A DNA stretch of 64,000 bases from Acinetobacter sp. LoGeW2-3 (GTDB taxonomy: Bacteria; Pseudomonadota; Gammaproteobacteria; Pseudomonadales; Moraxellaceae), in assembly GCF_002688565.1 (NCBI RefSeq), contig NZ_CP024011.1:2604001-2668000 (forward strand). Reading direction: 5' to 3'. This document shows, one piece after another, positions 57,112-64,000 of the stretch. The position numbers and the translations under genes are program-made. The notes below the pieces were generated by a model that had not been told where the DNA came from, ran no database searches, and worked only from the letters and a program-made list of their open reading frames with translations. Position 1 is the first letter of the stretch. Each line of letters opens with the position of its first letter.

Positions 57112-59313
57112 ATGGAAATTAAAGTCAATTATCTTGACAACCTTCGCCAAGAGGCGAAGTTTGATGACTTTACTGTCATCGCTGACCAACCGATTCGCTA
57201 CAAAGGCGACGGTTCTGCGCCAGGCCCATTTGATTATTTTCTGGCATCTTCAGCCTTATGTGCGGCTTACTTCGTCAAGGTATATTGCCTGGCACGTGAT
57301 ATTCCAACAGACAATATTCGCCTGTCTCAAAACAATATTGTCGATCCTGAAAACCGCTACAAACAGATCTTTAAAATTCAGGTTGAGCTTCCAGCCGATA
57401 TTTCTGAAAAAGACCGTCAAGGGATCCTGCGTTCGATCGACCGCTGTACCGTGAAAAAGGTGATTCAAACTGGTCCTGAATTTGTCATTGAGGAAGTCGA
57501 AAGCATTGATGCCGATGCCCAAGCTTTATTGATGCCAAATCTGGCATCTGAAAAGAGCACCATGATTCCAGGTAAGGATCTGCCACTAGAAGAAACTATT
57601 GCTAATATGTCTTCAATTCTGGCAGGCCTTGGCATGAAGATTGAGATTGCATCTTGGCGTAATATCGTACCGAATGTCTGGTCGCTGCATATTCGTGATG
57701 CACAGTCACCAATGTGCTTTACCAATGGTAAAGGTTCTACCAAGGAAAGCGCACTGGCATCTGCACTGGGTGAATTCATTGAGCGTCTGAACTGCAACTT
57801 CTTCTATAACGACCAGTTCTGGGGTGAAGATATTGCCAATGCAGAATTTGTGCATTATCCAGATGAAAAATGGTTCCAGCCAGGTCCAAATGGCGAATTA
57901 CCAGTTGAAGTGCTCGATGACTACACTCGTGAAATCTATGACCCTGAAGATGAGTTATTAGGTACGCATTTATATGATACCAACTCGGGGAACAAAGCTC
58001 GTGGCATTTGCTCACTGCCATTTGTACGTCATTCCGACGGCGAAACTGTGTATTTCCCATCGAATCTGATAGAAAACTTATACCTGAGTAATGGTATGAG
58101 TGCCGGTAATACGCTGGCAGAAGCACAGGTTCAATGTTTGTCAGAAATCTTTGAACGCGCGGTTAAACGTGAAATTCTGGAAGGTGAACTGACACTTCCG
58201 GATGTACCTGAACATGTTCTCGCGAAATATCCGAAGATTGTGGAAGGCATTAAAGGTCTGGAAGAGCAAGGATTCCCGGTACTGGTCAAAGATGCCTCAC
58301 TAGGTGGTCAATTCCCAGTCATGTGTGTCACCCTGATGAACCCACGTACTGGTGGTGTTTTTGCTTCATTTGGTGCCCATCCAAACTTCGAAGTAGCATT
58401 GGAACGCAGTCTAACTGAATTGTTGCAAGGTCGTAGTTTCGAAGGTCTGAATGACTTGCCTAAACCAACTTTCAGTTCAAATGCGGTGACTGAGCCAAAT
58501 AACTTCGTAGAGCACTTTATCGATTCAAGCGGTGTGGTGTCTTGGCGTTTCTTTAGCAGCAAAGCGGATTATGAATTCGTGGAGTGGGACTTCACCAATG
58601 AAGGCCAAAATTCCAATGCTGAAGAAGCTGAAGCCCTGTTCAATATCCTGCATGACATGGATAAAGAAGTGTATATGGCGGTTTATACGCACCTTGGTGC
58701 GACGGCGTGCCGTATTCTGGTACCGGGCTATTCAGAAATTTATCTGGTTGAAGATCTGGTTTGGGACAATACCAATAAAGCCCTGCAATACCGTGAAGAC
58801 ATTCTGAATATTCACCGTCTGAGCGATGAACAGTTAGAAGCTTTAGTGGAACGTCTGGAAGAAGCAGATGAAGATGACTACACGGAAATCCGCACCCTGA
58901 TTGGTATTGAGTTTGATGAAAATACTGTCTGGGGTCAGCTGACTATTCTTGAGCTGAAATTGCTGATCTATCTGGCATTGGAGCAATTTGAAGAAGCCAA
59001 GGATCTGGTAGAACAGTTCCTGCAATACAACACCAATACTGTTGAACGTGGCTTGTTCTATCAATGCATGGACGTAGTCCTAGAAGTATTGCTCGATAAC
59101 GAAATGGAACTGAAAGACTTTGAACCGAACTTCCGTCGTATGTTTAGTGATGAACGTATGGATGCAGTGATCGGTTCAGTGGAAGGTGATATCCGTTTCT
59201 ATGGCTTGACTGAAACCAATATGCAACTAAAAGGTCTGGATCGTCATTTACGTCTGATTGATAGCTACAAGAAACTGCATACAGCACGTGCCAAGTTTGT
59301 TGCTCAGCAATAA
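57112..59313 (+). CDS. OsmC-YcaO fusion protein
   Basis: A 733-residue fusion. Residues 1-135 are an OsmC/Ohr-like domain with the peroxidatic and resolving Cys pair at C50 (SSALCAAY) and C112 (DRCTVKK). About residues 150-570 are a YcaO ATP-dependent cyclodehydratase-type domain (TNGKGSTKESALASALGEFIER, with its ATP/Mg-binding Glu residues). The last 160 residues are helical and acidic, as in E. coli YcaO. YcaO helps RimO-linked ribosomal protein S12 modification in E. coli. The OsmC fusion suggests a thiol or peroxide link, but its chemistry is not known to me. No precursor-peptide gene is adjacent. Confidence 0.9.
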   Translation: MEIKVNYLDNLRQEAKFDDFTVIADQPIRYKGDGSAPGPFDYFLASSALCAAYFVKVYCLARDIPTDNIRLSQNNIVDPENRYKQIFKIQVELPADISEKDRQGILRSIDRCTVKKVIQTGPEFVIEEVESIDADAQALLMPNLASEKSTMIPGKDLPLEETIANMSSILAGLGMKIEIASWRNIVPNVWSLHIRDAQSPMCFTNGKGSTKESALASALGEFIERLNCNFFYNDQFWGEDIANAEFVHYPDEKWFQPGPNGELPVEVLDDYTREIYDPEDELLGTHLYDTNSGNKARGICSLPFVRHSDGETVYFPSNLIENLYLSNGMSAGNTLAEAQVQCLSEIFERAVKREILEGELTLPDVPEHVLAKYPKIVEGIKGLEEQGFPVLVKDASLGGQFPVMCVTLMNPRTGGVFASFGAHPNFEVALERSLTELLQGRSFEGLNDLPKPTFSSNAVTEPNNFVEHFIDSSGVVSWRFFSSKADYEFVEWDFTNEGQNSNAEEAEALFNILHDMDKEVYMAVYTHLGATACRILVPGYSEIYLVEDLVWDNTNKALQYREDILNIHRLSDEQLEALVERLEEADEDDYTEIRTLIGIEFDENTVWGQLTILELKLLIYLALEQFEEAKDLVEQFLQYNTNTVERGLFYQCMDVVLEVLLDNEMELKDFEPNFRRMFSDERMDAVIGSVEGDIRFYGLTETNMQLKGLDRHLRLIDSYKKLHTARAKFVAQQ

Positions 59314-59325
59314 TCCTAGATGAAT

Positions 59326-59358
59326 CAAAAAACCGCCTCAAGTTAGGCGGTTTTTTTA
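59326..59358 (+). terminator. Terminator after OsmC-YcaO gene
   Basis: AAAAAACCGCCT-CAAGTT-AGGCGGTTTTTTT. Confidence 0.93.
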
Positions 59359-59467
59359 TCGTTCTCAATTCTTAAGATTTACAATTCAGACAAATTCCTG
59401 ACAAAAAGCTACAGTATTTCTCGCCAATACTGGGCATAAAATAATTCATAAAACAGTGACTTACATC

Positions 59468-59504
59468 ATGAATAGTTAAATACCCAATTTGCTATTCATT
59501 TTTA
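59468..59504 (+). promoter_or_regulatory. Hairpin upstream of four-gene cluster
   Basis: ATGAATAG pairs with CTATTCAT over a 16-base loop, followed by TTTTTAAT. It may be an attenuator or weak terminator 50 bases before the first gene. Confidence 0.4.
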
Positions 59505-59549
59505 ATAATTCAATGAAAGCAACATAATGATATTTAATGAGGAAGATGA

Positions 59550-60548
59550 ATGTATCTCAAACAGCTGATCGAACAATTAAAAATAGAATTTGATCCTACA
59601 GCAGCAGATCTTGAGCAGCAGATTGATTATGTTTTACATCAGCTGATTCAGCACAGCTTTGAGGTTCCATATCCGGGTGAAGGGCAGACCTTAAAACGCT
59701 GGCAAATCCTGAGTCGGGTTGCGGAAATAGACCTGAGCCTGGCCAAACTATATGAATCACATCTGGATGTACTGGCGATCCTGCATGAACTGCATGCAGA
59801 TCCTGAACAGATTGTCGGATTGACGGCTATCTGGGCAGCAGAGGGAAGTTCAGAGCCTTTTCAACTGGAACATGGCCTGCTTTCTGGGATTAAACCTTGG
59901 TGTTCAGCTGCTGGTCAGGTGCAGCAGGCTTTATTGACCTATCGTGATGAAGAAGAACGTTCCCAACTACTGCTGGTCGATATGACCCAAGACGGAATTC
60001 ATATTAATACCAGTGCCTGGTACGCCGTTGGGATGCAATATACACGAACAGCTGAAGTCAACTTTAATCAGGTCAAAGTCAAAACCATCAGCAAGCCGAA
60101 TTATTATCTGGAACGTCATGGGTTCTGGCATGGTGCTGCTGGCGTCGCTGCCTGCTGGTTTGGGGCAACGCTCAAGCTGGCGCGTTTTCTAAAACATGCC
60201 ATCCATCATAAATCCAATCCTTTTAAGGAAATGTATCTGGGTGAGGTCAGCAGCAAGCTGTATGCGACTCGTGCATTATTTCATGAAACTGCGAAACTGA
60301 TTGATGCGGACCCTAAGCATAATCATGAACTGATGATCCGAGCTTTACGCGCTCAGGTCGAAGATACAGCATTGGCTGTACTGGAACTTTGTGGAAAAGC
60401 CTTGGGCGCAGCACCTTATTGTCAGCAGGCAGATTTTGCCCGTTGTGCTGCCGATCTGCCGGTATTTATCCGTCAAAGTCATGCTGCATTTGATTTGCAA
60501 CGTATCGGTCAACTAACCATGGAGGATGAACAGGCATGGGCACTTTGA
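59550..60548 (+). CDS. Degenerate acyl-CoA dehydrogenase-like protein
   Basis: A 332-residue protein resembling the acyl-CoA dehydrogenase fold (N-terminal helices, middle beta domain with LSGIKPWCSAAGQVQQAL, C-terminal helical domain). The usual catalytic IYEGT segment is missing; the last helices read PVFIRQSHAAFDLQRIG. It is also short for the family (typically about 380). It may bind flavin with a different chemistry. GAGGAAGATG precedes the ATG, and its 3' end overlaps the PIG-L gene by 13 bases. First of four tightly overlapping genes. Confidence 0.75.
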   Translation: MYLKQLIEQLKIEFDPTAADLEQQIDYVLHQLIQHSFEVPYPGEGQTLKRWQILSRVAEIDLSLAKLYESHLDVLAILHELHADPEQIVGLTAIWAAEGSSEPFQLEHGLLSGIKPWCSAAGQVQQALLTYRDEEERSQLLLVDMTQDGIHINTSAWYAVGMQYTRTAEVNFNQVKVKTISKPNYYLERHGFWHGAAGVAACWFGATLKLARFLKHAIHHKSNPFKEMYLGEVSSKLYATRALFHETAKLIDADPKHNHELMIRALRAQVEDTALAVLELCGKALGAAPYCQQADFARCAADLPVFIRQSHAAFDLQRIGQLTMEDEQAWAL

Positions 60549-61330
60549 ATCATCCGATTGTTGAAGACCGTATTATTCAGGGAGAAGGCACAGCACTGGA
60601 AACATGGCAACAAAGTCAGCGCCTTGATCATTTAAAAGTCCTTGCATTAAATGAAGTATTTCCTCTCAGTAGCCGCATTTGCATTGTTGCGCCACATCCG
60701 GATGATGAAATACTCGGCTGTGGTGGGCTAATCCAGCAGCTAGACGCAGCGGGCTATGAAATTGTTCTATTTGCAGTCACCAATGGCACGGCCAGCCATC
60801 CTGATTCCACCCTATATACACCGGACCAGCTGGATCATATCCGACCACAGGAAACGGCAAATGCTTTAGGTATTCTTGACCTAAAACAGACGATAAAACG
60901 AATTGCTTTAAATATTCAGGATGGTGAAGTTGCTCAACAACATGACCAATTGGCGGATGCTTTAAAACCGTATTTGCAAGCAAAAGATATTCTTGTGACG
61001 ACCTTTGAACATGATGGGCATCCAGATCATGAAATTACCGGGCAGGTAAGCAGACAAATTGCAGCAGAACTTTCTTTAAAATGCTTACAGGTTTTGATCT
61101 GGACCTGGCATTGGGCCAGTCCTGAAGATACGCGTATCCCTTGGAATAAAGCGCTGAAACTGGAACTAAGCCCCGAACAATTAAAACTCAAATCAGAAGC
61201 CATGCAATGCTTTGAAAGCCAGCTTGAACCTGATCCAAGCACAGGTAAAGCTGCAATTGTATCAAGCAGTGCGTTAGAACGCTTATTACAGCCATGGGAG
61301 GTCTATATTGATGACGAAAGCCATCTATAA
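60536..61330 (+). CDS. PIG-L family deacetylase
   Basis: A 264-residue zinc-dependent N-acetylglucosaminyl-type deacetylase. The zinc motif is H54-P-D-D57 (VAPHPDDEILG), with HDGHPDHEITG supplying the third ligand region. Family members deacetylate GlcNAc-PI, GlcNAc-inositol (mycothiol pathway), bacillithiol precursors or antibiotic sugars. The start is fixed by GGAGGA nine bases upstream. Overlaps both neighbours. The presence of a glycosyltransferase nearby suggests an N-acetylated sugar conjugate as substrate. Confidence 0.88.
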   Translation: MGTLNHPIVEDRIIQGEGTALETWQQSQRLDHLKVLALNEVFPLSSRICIVAPHPDDEILGCGGLIQQLDAAGYEIVLFAVTNGTASHPDSTLYTPDQLDHIRPQETANALGILDLKQTIKRIALNIQDGEVAQQHDQLADALKPYLQAKDILVTTFEHDGHPDHEITGQVSRQIAAELSLKCLQVLIWTWHWASPEDTRIPWNKALKLELSPEQLKLKSEAMQCFESQLEPDPSTGKAAIVSSSALERLLQPWEVYIDDESHL

Positions 61331-61919
61331 CCATGACTATTTTGACGAGCTATATCGCGTGAATAATGGCGATCCCTGGCAATATGAACAGCGCTGGTAT
61401 GAGAAGCGTAAACGCGACATAACCTTGGCAATATTGCCTTATTCAAAATTTAAAAATGGTATTGAGATTGGCTGTAGCAATGGGGTGCTCAGCGCGGAGC
61501 TTGCTGAACGATGTGAATATTTAATGTGTATGGATGCCAATCCAACCGCAGTACAGCTAGCGAATCAAAGACTGGTCCATGATCATGTTGAAGTGGTGCA
61601 GGGGATTGTGCCACTGGATCTGCCAACCCAGCAGTTTGATCTGATCGTTGCCAGTGAAATGCTGTACTACCTTGAAGAAAATATCTTGCTGCAATTGATT
61701 GAATGGATGAATACCCATCTCAGTCCACAAGGCTGTATCGTGGCTTGCCACTGGCGACATGCCATTGAAGGCTTCAGCCTGAATGGTGAACGTGTCCATC
61801 AGATCTTAAAACAGCGACTACCTTATTATCACTACGCACAATTACAGGATGCTGACTTCTTTCTGGATGTCTGGACACATGACACAAATTCAGTCGCCGC
61901 ACAGGAAGGACTATTATGA
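61311..61919 (+). CDS. SAM-dependent methyltransferase (NodS-like)
   Basis: A 202-residue class I methyltransferase. SAM motif I is GIEIGCSNGVLSAELAE; MDANPTAVQLA is motif II, and DLIVASEMLYYL follows. ATG 61311 is preferred (GGGAGG 9 bases before); TTG 61308 is also possible. NodS-type enzymes N-methylate an amino sugar after deacetylation, which would follow logically from the preceding PIG-L enzyme. Overlaps PIG-L by 20 bases and the glycosyltransferase by 4. Confidence 0.85.
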   Translation: MTKAIYNHDYFDELYRVNNGDPWQYEQRWYEKRKRDITLAILPYSKFKNGIEIGCSNGVLSAELAERCEYLMCMDANPTAVQLANQRLVHDHVEVVQGIVPLDLPTQQFDLIVASEMLYYLEENILLQLIEWMNTHLSPQGCIVACHWRHAIEGFSLNGERVHQILKQRLPYYHYAQLQDADFFLDVWTHDTNSVAAQEGLL

Positions 61920-62638
61920 AAAAAATTGGTGTCGTGATTCCGGCCTGTAACGAAGAAGAAGAAATCGCACATTGTCTGCAAGCGCTAGAACTGGCACGCC
62001 AAAAGTTTTATCAGGACATGCCACAAAGTCAGACTATAGAGATTCAGGTCTTGGTGGTGATGGATAGCTGCACCGATGCTACAGCAGAAAAGGTCAACAC
62101 TTATAATGTTTTAACTATAAGTTGTGACTATCGTTGTGTAGGAAAAACCCGTGATCTCGGCATTCAGCATTTGATTGAACAAGGCTGTGATTGGATTTGC
62201 TGTACCGATGCCGATTCCAGAGTTCATCCGGACTGGTTTAAAAACATGCTGTTACATCAGCCGACACATGTGATTTGTGGGGTGGTTGAAATTGCCCAAT
62301 GGGAGCATTTAAGCATAGATACTCGACAAGATTATCTACGTCATTATCAGGATCGAATGGGACATCGGCATATTCATGGCGCCAATCTCTGCTTTCGGGC
62401 ATCGAGTTATAAGGTTCTTGGGGGATTTAAGCCTATGCCATGTCATGAGGATGTGGATCTGGTCAAACGCGCAGAAAAAATGGGATTACATATTACCTGG
62501 TCGAATCAGTTAAGAGTAATGACTAGCAGTCGACTGATTTCACGAGTTTGTGAAGGATTTTCACAGTTTCTATGGAGCATAGAACGGCAAAATCAGGATA
62601 ACAAATCATCTACAAAATACCTGCGAAAAATTATTTGA
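61916..62638 (+). CDS. Glycosyltransferase family 2 protein
   Basis: A 240-residue GT-A fold glycosyltransferase. It begins IGVVIPACNEEEEIAHCL, with the metal/nucleotide-binding CTDADSRVHPDWF and the acceptor-side CHEDVDLVKRA. There is no membrane helix. It is last in the overlapping four-gene cluster (ATGA with the methyltransferase). Together the four could make, deacetylate and methylate a glycoside, but the product is not known. Confidence 0.87.
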   Translation: MKKIGVVIPACNEEEEIAHCLQALELARQKFYQDMPQSQTIEIQVLVVMDSCTDATAEKVNTYNVLTISCDYRCVGKTRDLGIQHLIEQGCDWICCTDADSRVHPDWFKNMLLHQPTHVICGVVEIAQWEHLSIDTRQDYLRHYQDRMGHRHIHGANLCFRASSYKVLGGFKPMPCHEDVDLVKRAEKMGLHITWSNQLRVMTSSRLISRVCEGFSQFLWSIERQNQDNKSSTKYLRKII

Positions 62639-62848
62639 AAATTTTTGAAACTATATTTTTTAACGAATCATAGGCTTAACAATTTGGCCGATTTTTTTGA
62701 TAAAAACCTATTCCATTTAAAATAAAACTGCTTATAATTCATCCAAATCAAGCCCTGTGTTCTAATACATTTCACGTATAAGTTCATGGGGTTTTTCTAT
62801 GGATCAACGGTTAGGGATGCCGCACCGAATTTTATACTGGGTCTTACT
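62639..62848. promoter_or_regulatory. Promoter and about 100-base leader of MFS gene
   Basis: A perfect TATAAT at 62733-62738 with a weak TTCCAT at -35 spacing suggests transcription from about 62745 and an untranslated leader of about 100 bases. I do not recognise a riboswitch in it. Confidence 0.45.
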
Positions 62849-64000
62849 ATGTACGCTCCGTTATTACCTGCTTCTCTTCGTGCGCTTCCACGTAGTCATT
62901 GGCAACGTATTGCCACTGCATTATGTTTTTTCGCTCTAGGTTTTAGTACTGCTGCCTGGGCACCGTTGATTCCATTGGTGCAACAGCGCCTGAATTTAAG
63001 CCATTCAGATTTTGGTGTGTTATTGCTTGCTGCAGGTGTAGGTTCAATGATCGCGATGCCATTGGCAGGGCGTTTGGCGCATCGTTACGGCTGTCGTTCT
63101 GTCATTGCGGCTGTGCTGGCTGCATTTATTGTGATTCTACCTGCATTAGCCTTTAGCCCGACTAAACTACTATTAGCAGCTGCTTTATTCTGCTTCGGTT
63201 CTAGCGCTGGCGCATTGGGTGTATCAGTTAACCTGCAGGCAATTAAACTGGAAAGCCAGCAACGTAAAAGCATGATGTCATTATTCCACGGCGTATGTAG
63301 CCTAGGCGGTTTGGCAGGTGTTTTAGGTATGACCAGCATGCTGGCATTGGGTTTAGCTATGCCTTTCAGTGTATTGGCAATCAGTCTAAGCATTTTACTG
63401 ATCATGGTACTTGCTGTGCCATTCTGTCTAAGAGCAGATGCTACGACTGAGGCAACAGAAGCTGAAAACTCAACTCAGAAAGCTGTTCACAAACCTCGTC
63501 CAACATTTGCAATTCTTTGCATGGGCTTGATCTGTTTTATCGCTTTCCTGTCGGAAGGTGCAGCAATGGACTGGAGTGGTATTTACCTGAATACTCAATT
63601 TAAAGTTCAAGCATCTCAAGCTGGTCTAGCATATAGTTGCTTTGCAGCGTTGATGGTTGCAGGACGTTTAAGCGGCCACCTGATCATTCGTTTCTTTGGT
63701 GAAAAAAATACTATTCTGTACAGTGCAACTTTGGCAGGCTTAGGTCTTCTAACTGTGGTGATTGCACCAGTTTGGTATGTGGCTTTGATTGGTTATGCGA
63801 TCTTGGGTCTGGGTAGCGCTAACATTGTTCCATTGATGTTTTCACGTGCAGGGCGTCAAACTGAATTACCAAAACATGTTGCTTTATCTTACGTATCTGT
63901 ATTTGCTTACACCGGTTCTTTGCTTGGGCCAGCATTAGTGGGCTTCGGTAGTGAGATGATGGGGTTGAGCCATGTGTTCTTTATTATTGCAGTTGGTCTG
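62849..64000 (+). CDS. MFS transporter, 3' end beyond window
   Basis: The frame from ATG 62849 stays open for 384 codons to the window end. About eleven hydrophobic helices are visible: FFALGFSTAAWAPLIPLVQQ, then the MFS loop motif GRLAHRYGCRS, and FHGVCSLGGLAGVLG in the fifth helix. The N-terminal pattern resembles YbjJ-like transporters. Substrate unknown. Confidence 0.85.
   Translation, partial: MYAPLLPASLRALPRSHWQRIATALCFFALGFSTAAWAPLIPLVQQRLNLSHSDFGVLLLAAGVGSMIAMPLAGRLAHRYGCRSVIAAVLAAFIVILPALAFSPTKLLLAAALFCFGSSAGALGVSVNLQAIKLESQQRKSMMSLFHGVCSLGGLAGVLGMTSMLALGLAMPFSVLAISLSILLIMVLAVPFCLRADATTEATEAENSTQKAVHKPRPTFAILCMGLICFIAFLSEGAAMDWSGIYLNTQFKVQASQAGLAYSCFAALMVAGRLSGHLIIRFFGEKNTILYSATLAGLGLLTVVIAPVWYVALIGYAILGLGSANIVPLMFSRAGRQTELPKHVALSYVSVFAYTGSLLGPALVGFGSEMMGLSHVFFIIAVGL

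Noticed and set aside
57112..59313. Ribosomally made azoline peptide cluster around the YcaO domain
   Set aside because: No precursor-peptide ORF, E1/ocin-ThiF partner, protease or exporter is adjacent; the sequence resembles the E. coli YcaO type.
62799..62939. 46-codon frame overlapping the start of the terminal MFS gene
   Set aside because: It has no ribosome binding site and overlaps a well-supported gene in another frame.

Overview
The window reads as a chromosomal segment of an Acinetobacter species (Gammaproteobacteria, Moraxellaceae). This is inferred from gene content and family resemblance, not from a search. The pointers are moderate GC, an mtlD phosphatase/dehydrogenase fusion known from Acinetobacter, a divergent betT/betIBA choline locus, an OsmC-YcaO fusion and two short GC-rich intergenic repeats of a kind common in that genus. 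I found no rRNA, tRNA, CRISPR array, insertion sequence or prophage. Both ends cut a gene: a fatty acid desaturase on the left and an MFS transporter on the right.

Layout. 1-8.8 kb: lipid and acyl-CoA metabolism (desaturase, lipoprotein, acyl-CoA dehydrogenase, thiolase, CoA-transferase), a HAD hydrolase and a LysR regulator. 8.9-26.4 kb: a guanidine-assimilation locus in three transcription units. Unit 1 has a sigma-54 promoter, a guanidine-I (ykkC) riboswitch, two carboxyguanidine deiminase-type subunits and a biotin-dependent guanidine/urea carboxylase. Unit 2 has a sigma-54 promoter, a 40-residue ORF, a NikR-fold ribbon-helix-helix regulator, allophanate hydrolase and an ABC substrate-binding lipoprotein. 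Unit 3, on the minus strand, has a sigma-54 promoter, the ABC permease and ATPase, a 2-oxoglutarate/Fe(II) oxygenase, an unrecognised 293-residue protein and an SMR exporter. An AT-rich RloC/PrrC-like ATPase gene and an OmpA-type lipoprotein gene lie between units 1 and 2. 26.7-28.8 kb: bifunctional mtlD. 28.9-46.5 kb: nitrate assimilation, with NasS/NasT, transporter, NirB, a NirD-reductase fusion, NasA, then MobA, MoaA, MoaD, MoaE, MoaCB, MoeA and ModABC. 46.5-52 kb: Fsr-type MFS, a small exported protein, a P-II protein, MarC and BetT. 52-56 kb: BetI, BetB, BetA. 56-62.6 kb: a TorF-type porin, OsmC-YcaO, and a tightly overlapping four-gene cluster of unknown purpose (degenerate acyl-CoA dehydrogenase, PIG-L deacetylase, methyltransferase, glycosyltransferase).

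The most interesting observation is regulatory. All three guanidine units carry, beside or over their sigma-54 promoters, an inverted repeat of the form GTATTA-N16-TAATAC. The spacing equals that of the classical NikR operator (GTATGA-N16-TCATAC). The locus encodes a NikR-fold regulator that keeps the DNA-contact strand but lacks three of the four nickel ligands. The simplest reading is that this regulator was repurposed to control guanidine nitrogen use, stacked on sigma-54 nitrogen control and, for unit 1, on a riboswitch. Because the oxygenase and the unknown protein sit in the third unit with the same operator, they probably belong to the same regulon; an oxygenase that releases guanidine from a substituted guanidine is a concrete hypothesis.

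Sigma-54-like promoters also precede nasT, the nitrate transporter operon and moaA. Much of 9-46 kb therefore looks like one nitrogen-limitation regulon for scavenging guanidine and nitrate, with molybdenum cofactor and molybdate supply attached.
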